The position numbers were made by a program, and so were the translations under genes. A DNA stretch of 64,000 nt from Bacteriovoracaceae bacterium (lineage in GTDB: Bacteria; Bdellovibrionota; Bacteriovoracia; Bacteriovoracales; Bacteriovoracaceae): positions 248,001 to 312,000 of the forward strand of contig JANJTC010000005.1 in NCBI GenBank assembly GCA_024711325.1, given 5' to 3'. The notes below the pieces were generated by a model, which saw only the letters and a list, made by a program, of their open reading frames with translations, was not told where the DNA came from and did not search any database. Positions 26,249 to 34,374 of the stretch are shown piece by piece (position 1 is the first letter of the stretch; every line of letters begins with the position of its first letter).

Positions 26249-27538
26249 TTATGCCTGGATGATTTTTAGAATCTCATTCTTATGTTTTGGCTCCAGCTCA
26301 TCAAAGTCACAATGTATTCGGTTGACCGCGTGGGATTCACTATACTTTTGAAAGAGATCGGTCGCTTCCTGAATATTTTTTATCGTATGATGATGTTTTG
26401 ACAGGGCGGATTCCCGCATAACCTTCATCGGATAAATATTTTGAGGAGAGTTTTCGCTGTAGTATTTCGATAAGCGACCGGTGGATGAGCACTTAATGTA
26501 ATCAATGCCGTTATTCTTCAGATAGTTTTCAAGATCATGCATCTGGGCCAGATGAACTGTACCGAATGTTTCCAGAATCTTTTTAGGGATATTATTCATG
26601 ACAATGCGTTTTGCCCAAACATTGTCAGATTTCTTCAGGATACGATAAAGAAAGGAATCATCGTGTTTCTGATAAGCTTCAATCTCTGCAGGAATGGAGT
26701 ATTCTTCTCTGGCACTTTCAAAATAGCGCAGAAGCATCTGTTCAAGACAGACAGCGCGGTAATGGAAGTAAACCATCATGAACATGTGAAAACGTGAAAG
26801 TAGGAAATCATCAAAAGTTGAGATCGCTCTTTCCGAGATTCCCAGGTAAGCCTTATTGTCTTCTATACATATTTTTAAATTATCGATGATCCAGTCCAGA
26901 TCAAACTTCCCGTAACTCACCCCACAGAAATAACTATCTCTTAGGAGATAATCCATCCGGTCGCAATCCATTTCACTGGAAACCAATTGATGGAGAAGAG
27001 GGAAATAATTAATCCCGCCCACTGTGAAATAGGTTGCATCTGTGGTTTCACCGATGACCAGTTCAGCTATCGCCTTGGGATCAACTCCAAATTCCTTGGT
27101 CACACCTTTAAAGGCCTTTGTGAATGAAGAATCCGTGATCGATTTGATAGTGTAGTCTTCATGAGACGCTTGTCTTTCTCCCTTCACAAATTGTTTGGGA
27201 AGTTTCAGGGCACTCACCATCGGCATCACTGATTCCGTAGAATGGCTCAAAGGAGCATGGCCTATGTCATGAAGCAGGCAACCCAATCTCAAACTTTCTT
27301 TTAACCTCAAAATGTCTTTTGAGTTCTGATCTTTGAATAAACTGTTAAAGACTAAGGTCGCGACATTCATCACTCCGATTGAATGGAGGTAACGGGTATG
27401 AGTCGCTCCCGGGAAAACATATTCTGAAAATCCCAGTTGCTTGATATTTCTTAAGCGTTGAAAAAAAGGATGCTCGAGAATTTCAATTTCTGCGTCGTGG
27501 ATGGGTATGGAGCCATGGACGGGGTCTCTAATTTCCAC
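26249..27538 (-). CDS. HD-domain phosphohydrolase (dNTPase-like, COG1078 type)
   Basis: 429 residues from GTG 27538, selected because AGAGGA lies five bases upstream and family members begin close to EIRDPVHGSIPI; an open frame extends back to 27634. Metal ligands are seen in HTRYLHSIGVMNVA and LLHDIGHAPLSHSTE, with a later Asp in SEMDCDRMDYLLRDS. Related proteins hydrolyse dNTPs or other nucleotides; the substrate here is not known. It overlaps the end of the glutaredoxin gene by 11 bases, so the two are translationally coupled. Confidence 0.87.
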   Translation of the reverse strand: MEIRDPVHGSIPIHDAEIEILEHPFFQRLRNIKQLGFSEYVFPGATHTRYLHSIGVMNVATLVFNSLFKDQNSKDILRLKESLRLGCLLHDIGHAPLSHSTESVMPMVSALKLPKQFVKGERQASHEDYTIKSITDSSFTKAFKGVTKEFGVDPKAIAELVIGETTDATYFTVGGINYFPLLHQLVSSEMDCDRMDYLLRDSYFCGVSYGKFDLDWIIDNLKICIEDNKAYLGISERAISTFDDFLLSRFHMFMMVYFHYRAVCLEQMLLRYFESAREEYSIPAEIEAYQKHDDSFLYRILKKSDNVWAKRIVMNNIPKKILETFGTVHLAQMHDLENYLKNNGIDYIKCSSTGRLSKYYSENSPQNIYPMKVMRESALSKHHHTIKNIQEATDLFQKYSESHAVNRIHCDFDELEPKHKNEILKIIQA

Positions 27539-27815
27539 GCGATTCCTCTTTCTTTGGACCAGTGTCTTGAATGCTCTTGGCATAGTCATGGATCCAGGCC
27601 GCAATATCTTTCGATTCGTGCATTGGTTTTCCATCTATATACATACAAGGAACAGTCGAGCGACCAGTATCTTTTATTAACTTCTCTCTTCTTTGAGGTT
27701 CGTCATGAATATCATAATATTCTACACTATTTTCCAGACCAGTTACTCTTAAGGCCGACATAACAATCTGGCAGTAGGGACACTGAGGAAAGTAATAAAG
27801 TTCTAACTTTTTCAT
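27528..27815 (-). CDS. Glutaredoxin
   Basis: 95 residues. The thioredoxin-fold N-terminus KKLELYYFPQCPYCQIVM carries a CPYC active site (12-15), the TVPCMYIDGKPM strand provides the cis-proline, and KDIAAWI forms the last helix. It reduces disulfides with glutathione or a similar thiol. It heads the operon that continues into the HD phosphohydrolase. The 12-residue polar tail overlaps the next start. Confidence 0.9.
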   Translation of the reverse strand: MKKLELYYFPQCPYCQIVMSALRVTGLENSVEYYDIHDEPQRREKLIKDTGRSTVPCMYIDGKPMHESKDIAAWIHDYAKSIQDTGPKKEESRGN

Positions 27816-27828
27816 ATAGACCTCTCAA

Positions 27829-27855
27829 ACAAAAATGGCTCCTCACGGAGCCATT
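27829..27855 (-). terminator. Intrinsic terminator of the histone-like gene
   Basis: AATGGCTCC (27834-27842) pairs with GGAGCCATT (27847-27855) around a TCAC loop. Read on the minus strand the stem is followed by five T residues. Confidence 0.85.
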
Positions 27856-27865
27856 CTATTAGCAT

Positions 27866-28522
27866 TTAGAAATCATCTTCTTCTTCGTCTTCATCTTCAT
27901 CTAATTCATCGTCATCCAGGTCATCTTCAATTGCCTTGGCAGGTTTTTTCTTCGGACCTTTAACGTATTCAATGTCTTCGTCCTCTTCATCCTCATCATC
28001 TACTTCTTCAGGAGAATCGAGACCTTCTTCGTAGCCCCAGCCATAGCCGTAGCTACCTTCTTCATCTTCTTCAGTTACTTCTTCTAGTGGCTTTGCCGCT
28101 CCTTCTTCCTCTTCATCTGAATCAAACTCAGCATCGAAATCATCATTTAATGAATCAGCCGTATAATCATCATTGAAAGTAGACGCTGCATGAGCTGGAG
28201 TTTTTTCAGTAACAACCTCAGGAACGATAACTTTTTTCTCTTTAGTTGCCTTGGCCTTAGGGGCTGCTTTCTTGGTAACTTTTTTGGGAGCTTCTTTTTT
28301 AGGGGCCGCTTTCTTTGTTACTTTTTTTGCAGCAGCTTTTTTAGGGGCCACTTTCTTTGTTACTTTTTTTGCAGCAGCTTTTTTAGGAGCGGCTTTCTTT
28401 GTTACTTTTTTAGCAGCAGCTTTTTTGGTTACTTTTTTTGCAGCAGCCTTTTTAGGAGCAGCTTTCTTCGCTACTTTAGCTGGTGCTTTTTTTGTTACTT
28501 TTTTGGTCTTTTTCTTAGCCAC
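27866..28522 (-). CDS. Histone-like bipolar protein: Lys/Ala-rich repeats plus acidic tail
   Basis: 218 residues from GTG 28522 with AAGGATC upstream. Residues 1-100 are almost only K, A, P, T and V in repeats of the KKVTKKAAPKKAAA type, like histone H1 C-tails and bacterial Hc1/AlgP-type proteins. Residues 115-218 are strongly acidic (long D/E runs) with a short aromatic SYGYGWGY patch. The basic half should bind DNA or RNA; the acidic half may self-inhibit or recruit basic partners. A monocistronic unit with its own terminator. The joint presence of both halves is unusual. Confidence 0.8.
   Translation of the reverse strand: MAKKKTKKVTKKAPAKVAKKAAPKKAAAKKVTKKAAAKKVTKKAAPKKAAAKKVTKKVAPKKAAAKKVTKKAAPKKEAPKKVTKKAAPKAKATKEKKVIVPEVVTEKTPAHAASTFNDDYTADSLNDDFDAEFDSDEEEEGAAKPLEEVTEEDEEGSYGYGWGYEEGLDSPEEVDDEDEEDEDIEYVKGPKKKPAKAIEDDLDDDELDEDEDEEEDDF
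28255..28500 (-). repeat. Internal coding repeats of the histone-like gene
   Basis: Degenerate tandem units encode AAPKKAAAKKVTKK and variants. The DNA is purine-rich on the coding strand, with repeated aaaaaagt/aaagctgc blocks on the minus strand. Such arrays expand and contract readily, so repeat number may vary between strains. Confidence 0.75.
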
Positions 28523-28608
28523 AAAAGATCCTTTTGATGAAGTGAAAGGTGTTGTTAGACTCCACTATTATAGAGGGGCAAAGGGGCTCTTTTCAAGTCT
28601 CTTAAGTA

Positions 28609-31311
28609 TTAATACTTAATTGTGGAAAGATCAGCATCGACAGCTGTTGGATTTAGTATATTTCTGAAGTTTCTCTGAGCAGAATCAGAGGCACTTTGGT
28701 TGGGACTGCCCTCGGAATAGATGACAAAGTTGGCCGCATTTTGGTTATAACCTCCAGACGCCTGCACCGAGTCAAGGGGGATGAGTTTAGTTGAGTAGAA
28801 ATTGCGCCTCATTACATCGGGCGGAATATCGGAACCGGCAATGGGATTGTTCCAAGTTCCATCTTGTCCAACCCCAGTATGAGGACCAGGAGTATAACCC
28901 GACAGATACTTATGGCCCGCATCTTTTGGCCAGCTTAATTTCATTCGGTAGTAAGTTGGATCAAATGCTCCATCATCAGCTGATCCGGCGAAATATTCCT
29001 GAATGAGGACCCCTAAAGATTTAGGACAACCTGCCTGGCTGGCCGGGGTTTGTCCAGGCAGGACGGATTCATAATAGAAAGAGAGAAACTGGCCTGCAAT
29101 GCTATTACATGTCGCTGGGTTCTGGGTCAGGTTTTCTGGTCCCGAAAAATTAATGTCTGAAATCCCTCGTGCCGCTCTTTCATAACCAGGTCCGGAATTC
29201 ACCGCTCCCCCTGCCACTTTGCCTTTTTGGCTCCAGACATTGTAGGCCGCTTTGTTTAAGGCCATTTTGTACTTAATCATCCCTGATTCCTGGGCACGCA
29301 TGAAATCATGAATAGCTGCGACTACTTCTTGAGGCGTATTAAACAGGACATCGTTTTGGTCATTGGCCCGGTAAAGAGGTGCGTAGATGTCGGTTGTGTA
29401 ACGAAGAATACCGTTATCCAGTGGCTCTTCTTCACCACTAAAAAATCCAAACGAATCTAAACCATTAACCACATTAAATTTATAGGGTGATGGAATTAAA
29501 TAATTGGCCGCTTCATACTGAGTGGGAGCACGAACACGGGCAATTTCCTGATCCAAAGCTTGAGGACCGATGCTGGCAGTTAAATCATTTCCACGAAACT
29601 TGGCAAACTGAGATTTACTAAAAAGTCCTACTGCCTTCTCAGTGGAAGGATCATCCGAAGAAATTCGATTTATTTGCTCTTCCGCAGTGGTGTAACCGGC
29701 CGTTGTCCAGGGAGCATCGTATTCATACACTAAATTAGGGACTCCGAATTGAATCGCCGAAGGATCAGCAATTAATCCCCCCAGAGGACTATTGGGTGTC
29801 TCAAGCCAAAATGAGCCTGGATTTTGTTTTGAATTGGCAGGCAGTGGAAGCCCAGGTCTAAAAAGATCCACGGCCGAACTATAAACTTCTCCCGCCCTTA
29901 ATTGAGCTCCATTGAAGTTATAAGAAGTGATGTAAGGAACAGAACGGTACTTAGCTGAATCTGTTCTTCCCACAAAATAGTCTTGGTTTGGTTTTTGAAC
30001 AAATAGCATCGGCCCGATTCTTCCACCGAATGGTTTGGCGGCAGCATAGGCCGTCATTTTAACCGCATCTTCCTTGAAGGGATTGAACATGCCGGTAAAT
30101 TCAGCTTCACCTCTGACGGCATAATAAGTCACCACATCCGGATCTTTATAAAAACCCATCGGATAACCAGGAACAGGAATGGCCACTTTGGAAACATCAC
30201 AAGCACCAGAAGTTTTAGTATCAGCTCTTGGGATCATGGCCGCATAAAAGATGGCGTAGTTCACCATCATGAGTTTTAGATCCACCCACTGCTTTTCATA
30301 AACTCTTGGGACAAGAAGATTACTGGCATTGGTTGGATTATCATTTTTAACAGGAGTAGGGGGAATTTCTGTCAGAGTGAAAGAAGTTTTCATTTCACTG
30401 TCTTGATCATTTCCTAAATTGCGATAGCCAGAATAGAAGGCCTTCACAATCCGTTCGTTACCGAGTTGTCTTTCCTCCATGATATCGCTGATACCCCTGG
30501 TACAACCAGTCAGAGCTGCACTGGTAGAACCTGAATGACAAACCTTACCTTCCAAGGCCTGACGGTTCATGATCTTTTCTAAATTCCGGATTCGAATGGC
30601 CACTTCCACAGCTTTGGGCCAGGCACCTTGTCGATCGGCCAGGATCGCCGGACCTCTTCCTGCTAAGGATTGATCCATATTGGTTGAAAGAACATTATAG
30701 GTCCAGGTATTGGCCACTAACATATTCAAGCGGGTGCGATCAACGCAGTCATTTACCTTGGTGGCAATCAACGTATCCATGAAGGCACGTGAAGCTTCTT
30801 CTGCTCCGGGAAGGTTAGAAGAACCAAATTCAGGCAGACCGGGAATTGAGTAGCGTTTACAGATATTAGTTTTTGAACCGGCAATGTGGATACAGACGGC
30901 AGGAATATTAAAGGGATCTTTAGTCACACTTCCGGTTAGCGGGTTACGGTCTTCCAGAAGATTGAACTTCATGACATTACCGGTGACTGTCGCTGGATTC
31001 TCTACGTTTTGAATATTGAGATTTCCAATGACGTAGTACTTATACATCCACTCTTTATAGATGTTACGCATTTCCCAGTTAAGATAAGCAATTTTTGTCA
31101 GTTGCCTCGCCTGAACGGCCGCCCCTGAGAAAGCTGCCGCATCGGTGGCATTTTGAAGATTGATCTTGGCCTTAACAAACAGACCCACATTAATGGTGAA
31201 GGCCACAATGGTGATCATTACCACCAATGAGGCGGAAAAGAAGATACTGATTTGTCCCCGTTCATCTTTGGCCGGGGTCATTGTGGGGTTTCGTTTTGCC
31301 ACTGGCACCAT
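28609..31311 (-). CDS. Large Tad/TadG-like exported protein
   Basis: 900 residues. The N-terminus ERGQISIFFSASLVVMITIV is a prepilin-like anchor with the TadE/TadG pattern (RGQ, hydrophobic helix, then VKAKINLQNATDAAAFSGA). The remaining 830 residues are predicted extracytoplasmic, with few recognisable motifs. Tad/TadG proteins accompany Flp pili, but no other tad gene is nearby. An ATG ten codons downstream is an alternative start. Function uncertain: surface or pseudopilus-associated. Confidence 0.75.
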   Translation of the reverse strand: MVPVAKRNPTMTPAKDERGQISIFFSASLVVMITIVAFTINVGLFVKAKINLQNATDAAAFSGAAVQARQLTKIAYLNWEMRNIYKEWMYKYYVIGNLNIQNVENPATVTGNVMKFNLLEDRNPLTGSVTKDPFNIPAVCIHIAGSKTNICKRYSIPGLPEFGSSNLPGAEEASRAFMDTLIATKVNDCVDRTRLNMLVANTWTYNVLSTNMDQSLAGRGPAILADRQGAWPKAVEVAIRIRNLEKIMNRQALEGKVCHSGSTSAALTGCTRGISDIMEERQLGNERIVKAFYSGYRNLGNDQDSEMKTSFTLTEIPPTPVKNDNPTNASNLLVPRVYEKQWVDLKLMMVNYAIFYAAMIPRADTKTSGACDVSKVAIPVPGYPMGFYKDPDVVTYYAVRGEAEFTGMFNPFKEDAVKMTAYAAAKPFGGRIGPMLFVQKPNQDYFVGRTDSAKYRSVPYITSYNFNGAQLRAGEVYSSAVDLFRPGLPLPANSKQNPGSFWLETPNSPLGGLIADPSAIQFGVPNLVYEYDAPWTTAGYTTAEEQINRISSDDPSTEKAVGLFSKSQFAKFRGNDLTASIGPQALDQEIARVRAPTQYEAANYLIPSPYKFNVVNGLDSFGFFSGEEEPLDNGILRYTTDIYAPLYRANDQNDVLFNTPQEVVAAIHDFMRAQESGMIKYKMALNKAAYNVWSQKGKVAGGAVNSGPGYERAARGISDINFSGPENLTQNPATCNSIAGQFLSFYYESVLPGQTPASQAGCPKSLGVLIQEYFAGSADDGAFDPTYYRMKLSWPKDAGHKYLSGYTPGPHTGVGQDGTWNNPIAGSDIPPDVMRRNFYSTKLIPLDSVQASGGYNQNAANFVIYSEGSPNQSASDSAQRNFRNILNPTAVDADLSTIKY

Positions 31312-31587
31312 TTTAGTCAGTTAAAGTATTGAATATTACGTACTCTTATTTTGGTACGGCGTTTGTAAGGTGTAAAGCAATCCAAAGGGTACCGATCTTT
31401 GGAAGTGGCACGTTCGCAGAACTCGGTAATCCTCTCCTAGCTTTCCCCACCTTGTTTTTGCCCTTCCAAAAATTTCACTACCCTAGGCATCGCGGGATGC
31501 CTAGAGGCACGTCTGGAAGTCTTATCGGCAAAAACTGCAGGGATCTAGCATGAAGGGAGATATGATCTAATAGCAAGAGGAGTGTGA
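31312..31587. promoter_or_regulatory. Structured divergent intergenic region
   Basis: 276 bases between the Tad-like gene and the small membrane protein gene. CCAAAG/CTTTGG (31382-31402) closes a nine-base loop whose TACCGA is complementary to TCGGTA at 31423-31428, allowing a pseudoknot. CTAGGCATC-GCGG-GATGCCTAG (31483-31504) is a perfect nine-pair hairpin. On the minus strand GCCGATAA (31529-31522), with TAGA 14 bases upstream, resembles a sigma-28 promoter pointing to the Tad-like gene. Confidence 0.4.
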
Positions 31588-31965
31588 ATGAAAAAAAGTT
31601 CAAAAGATTGTTTCTGTGCCCTTTGCCGATCACCCAGAAAGCTTCGCTACTCCCGTTACCTGAGTGGTCAGCACTATTTGCAAATTCTAATTTTGACAGT
31701 GGTATTTTCAGCTGGAAGCTTTCCTTGGTTAGGGTGGCGTGGAATCGCTTCGCTTCCTTTAATCTGGGGATTGTTTGAGAGCATTCACAAGTCTCTTTAT
31801 CGCAAAGATTTAAAATGTCCTTATTGCGGCTTTGATCCTAAATGGTACAAAAAAGATGTGAAGCTCGCTCGCCAAAAAGTTGAGGAATTCCTTAAACAAA
31901 ATCCGGGAAGTCCTGTCTTTAAACAAAAGCGTTCGGAAGAAACTACCTTTTCTTCATTAAATTAA
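31588..31965 (+). CDS. Small membrane protein with split zinc-ribbon-like cysteines
   Basis: 125 residues, good AGAGGAG ribosome site. Cysteine pairs lie at the start (CFCALC, C10/C13) and at 77-80 (CPYC) on either side of two membrane helices (about 31-65), so a zinc site could be formed on the cytoplasmic side. The C-terminal 45 residues are basic and helical. No family recognised. Confidence 0.7.
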   Translation: MKKSSKDCFCALCRSPRKLRYSRYLSGQHYLQILILTVVFSAGSFPWLGWRGIASLPLIWGLFESIHKSLYRKDLKCPYCGFDPKWYKKDVKLARQKVEEFLKQNPGSPVFKQKRSEETTFSSLN

Positions 31966-31999
31966 TTTTTCTGGATCGCATTACACTTCATCAATTTCC

Positions 32000-32017
32000 A
32001 TGACTTAATTCAGTCAT
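32000..32017. promoter_or_regulatory. Palindrome upstream of ssb
   Basis: ATGACT-TAATTC-AGTCAT is a perfect 6+6 inverted repeat in the 194-base gap before ssb. It looks like a regulator site. It does not match the TTAC-N3-GTAA LexA box described for Bdellovibrio. Confidence 0.4.
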
Positions 32018-32159
32018 TCGTTGGCACGATTTTTCCTTTAAGAGAGTTAGGAAAGGATAGGAAAAACCTTTTCCAACTAACTTCAACATGAGGTAGAAAA
32101 GTGAATACTTCGAAAGAGTGTTTTTATTTTCGCCTCCCAGGCGACTACAAGGAGAAATT

Positions 32160-32609
32160 ATGAGCGTAAACAAAGTTATTTTACTGGGAAGACTTGGACA
32201 AGATCCAGAACTTAAGTACACACCGGGCGGATCGGCCGTGTGTAACTTCTCACTCGCTACTACTGAAGCGTGGACTGACAAACAAGGTCAGAAACAAGAA
32301 AAAACTGAATGGCACCGAATTGTTGTTTGGGGAAAACTGGCCGAGCTTTGTAATCAATACTTAGCGAAGGGCCGTCAGGCCTTCCTTGAAGGCCGTCTTC
32401 AAACTCGTTCTTGGGACGATAAAGACGGAAACAAGCGCTATACAACTGAAATCCTGGCATCAACAGTTCAATTCATTGGTGGAGCGACAGCTTCAAATAA
32501 TGGGGCCAACATTGATTCTTCTTATTCTCAGGCACCGGCAGCTGCTCCGGCCCAGGAATATCAGATTTCTTCAGACGCTTCATTTGCTGCTGATGATATC
32601 CCATTCTAG
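32160..32609 (+). CDS. ssb: Single-stranded DNA-binding protein
   Basis: 149 residues from ATG 32160, which has AGGAGA at the right distance; the frame is open 14 codons upstream but without a ribosome site. OB-fold at 1-110 ([54 protein letters not shown]). A low-complexity linker leads to the conserved acidic tail DDIPF, which recruits replication and repair proteins. A terminator follows. Confidence 0.97.
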   Translation: MSVNKVILLGRLGQDPELKYTPGGSAVCNFSLATTEAWTDKQGQKQEKTEWHRIVVWGKLAELCNQYLAKGRQAFLEGRLQTRSWDDKDGNKRYTTEILASTVQFIGGATASNNGANIDSSYSQAPAAAPAQEYQISSDASFAADDIPF

Positions 32610-32636
32610 TCCTAAGATCATATTAGTTGATAAATA

Positions 32637-32662
32637 GGCCCACGTAAGTGGGCCTTTTTATT
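32637..32662 (+). terminator. Intrinsic terminator of ssb
   Basis: GGCCCAC-GTAA-GTGGGCC followed by five T residues, 28 bases after the ssb stop. Confidence 0.93.
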
Positions 32663-32714
32663 GGGAAAAAAATAGTCTCGCCCACACAGAACTTGAAAGT
32701 GGTACAATCCTACC

Positions 32715-33860
32715 ATGGACACGAAGCCCAGTTATTTCTCGATTCGGTACGATCTGATTCAGACCGATCAGCCCCTATTGTTTGATCTCTTTGTTAATTC
32801 CTCTGTAGTAGAAGGCAAGGAGAAGTTTGTCAGGATATTTCCTTTGGGCGGAACCTTGGCCAAGGATGAGTTAGAGGAATTTCACCGCAAATACTTTCAG
32901 CTCTACATTCTGGAAGATCAGCGAAAGAACTATCTTAAGTACTTGGTGAAATCAGATTTTGATGATGTTGAAAAGACGACTGTTATTAAAGATGCAGCTC
33001 TGGAATATCTTCACAATATTTTTGATAAAGATAAGGAATTTTCGACTGAAGTCCTTTCAAAAAATATTGAAGGTTGTAGGGAAGTGGTCGAGAGTATGGT
33101 CGATGTTTTGGACCATCACAATATTGATTCCCTTCGAAATCTCATTGGTAATTTAAGCTTTCATGACTTTTATACCTATGATCATTCAATCAATGTATCC
33201 ATGTATTGTATCCAGATCTATAAAACGATTAATCCCAAGGCCAGTCGTCGTGAACTGATGCATGCGGGCCTGGGCGGGCTCTTGCATGATCTGGGAAAAA
33301 TTAAGATACCTACTCACATTTTGAATAATCCCGGCGGACTCTCAAATGAGGACTATCAGACGATTAAAAAACATCCTGACTTCGGTCTGGATCTTTTGGT
33401 GAATGGTCACTGTGAAGTCAGTGCTGATATTGATCTTAAGATTGTTGCCAGAGTAGTTCATGAACATCATGAAAATTTTGATGGCACCGGATATCCTAAA
33501 AAATTAAAAGGTAAAGAAGAGATCCATTTACTTGCCCGGGTTTGTACCATTGCCGATTTTTTTGATGCCATCACCACCAAACGTTCCTATAACGAAGTTC
33601 TGGCCATTCCTGATGCCATGAATACCATGAGAAAATTTCGCGGGATTAAACTTGATCCGGATATCTTTGATATTTTTGATCAGCATGTTCGTTACATTAG
33701 GGCCGAATATGCCCGGGATCTGCGCCTCTCAGATTCCTTTGATCCAACCCTGCCTTATGCTAAATTACCTATCGAAGAAATTAAGAAATTTGAGAAGGAA
33801 ATGGACTTCGGTAAAATCAAAGTTGTGGAAGCAAATAAGAAGAAAGATAAAAAAGCATAA
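32715..33860 (+). CDS. HD-GYP domain protein (probable cyclic di-GMP phosphodiesterase)
   Basis: 381 residues. An N-terminal domain of about 140 residues is unrecognised. The HD-GYP domain (about 145-340) has YDHSINVSMY (His157), HDLGKIKIP (191-199), KKHPDFG (His220), HEHHENFDGTGYP (GYP at 259-261) and ADFFDAITTKRSY, so all expected metal and substrate motifs are present. It probably hydrolyses cyclic di-GMP and so affects motility or the attack/growth switch. No receiver domain is fused. Ends at a bidirectional terminator. Confidence 0.9.
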   Translation: MDTKPSYFSIRYDLIQTDQPLLFDLFVNSSVVEGKEKFVRIFPLGGTLAKDELEEFHRKYFQLYILEDQRKNYLKYLVKSDFDDVEKTTVIKDAALEYLHNIFDKDKEFSTEVLSKNIEGCREVVESMVDVLDHHNIDSLRNLIGNLSFHDFYTYDHSINVSMYCIQIYKTINPKASRRELMHAGLGGLLHDLGKIKIPTHILNNPGGLSNEDYQTIKKHPDFGLDLLVNGHCEVSADIDLKIVARVVHEHHENFDGTGYPKKLKGKEEIHLLARVCTIADFFDAITTKRSYNEVLAIPDAMNTMRKFRGIKLDPDIFDIFDQHVRYIRAEYARDLRLSDSFDPTLPYAKLPIEEIKKFEKEMDFGKIKVVEANKKKDKKA

Positions 33861-33892
33861 AAAAAAGCCCCTTTTGAAAGGGGCTTTTTTTT
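33861..33892. terminator. Bidirectional intrinsic terminator
   Basis: AAAAAAGCCCCTT-TTGA-AAGGGGCTTTTTT serves the HD-GYP gene on plus and, with T residues on the opposite strand, secG on minus. Confidence 0.93.
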
Positions 33893-34307
33893 ATTGATTA
33901 GTAGTAGGTCGTGTTGCGGGAACCGGAGCATTAGGATCGGCCGCTTCATTAGTTGCGGCCGGAACAGCGCCGTCTTCAGCAGGAGCAGTTTCAATCGCTT
34001 TTGTATCAAGTGCCTGAACATCAGAGTTCAAAGGCGCAGCTACAGGAGCTTCACTATCAAAAAGAGAACGCTTAGCTTCTCTCGATTTAATTGTTGAAAG
34101 AACGATAGAATTCAACATGAATCCAACCGCGAGTATTGTGGTCAATTTCGTCATGAAGTTTCCCTTCGCCGAGCTTGAGAAAACAGCTTGCGATGAACCT
34201 CCGCCCATAATGGCACCCATTTCAGCGCCTTTACCAAACTGAAGTAGAACAGTCACAACTAAGAGAACACAGATGATTACGTGTAGAACGATTAAGAAAG
34301 TGATCAT
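33891..34307 (-). CDS. secG: Preprotein translocase subunit SecG
   Basis: 138 residues. Two membrane helices (about 3-22 and 50-70) flank the signature VLLQFGKGAEMGAIMGGGSS and FSSSAKGNFMTKLT. The C-terminal 60 residues are a P/A/E/T-rich tail longer than in E. coli SecG. It assists SecYE translocation in the inner membrane. Downstream of tpiA, as often seen in Gram-negative genomes. Confidence 0.95.
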   Translation of the reverse strand: MITFLIVLHVIICVLLVVTVLLQFGKGAEMGAIMGGGSSQAVFSSSAKGNFMTKLTTILAVGFMLNSIVLSTIKSREAKRSLFDSEAPVAAPLNSDVQALDTKAIETAPAEDGAVPAATNEAADPNAPVPATRPTTNQ

Positions 34308-34374
34308 AAAAAGGTAGTCTCCAATTAAGACATTATTTTTAACAGAATTACGTAGGCTTGCAAATCAAAAACCT

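Noticed and set aside
27539-27634. Longer N-terminus for the HD phosphohydrolase
   Set aside because: It would overlap the glutaredoxin by over 100 bases, lacks a ribosome site, and extends past the family's usual start.
28251-28619. Hydrophobic F/A-rich plus-strand frame
   Set aside because: It is the antisense of the lysine/alanine repeat gene; the low-complexity composition explains the open frame.
31417-31470. Resemblance to a cyclic di-GMP class I riboswitch
   Set aside because: The conserved GCAAAGCC-type core and tetraloop receptor could not be found on either strand.
31329-31553. 74-codon plus-strand frame in the Tad-like divergent region
   Set aside because: No ribosome site, no motif, and it runs through the hairpins described for that region.
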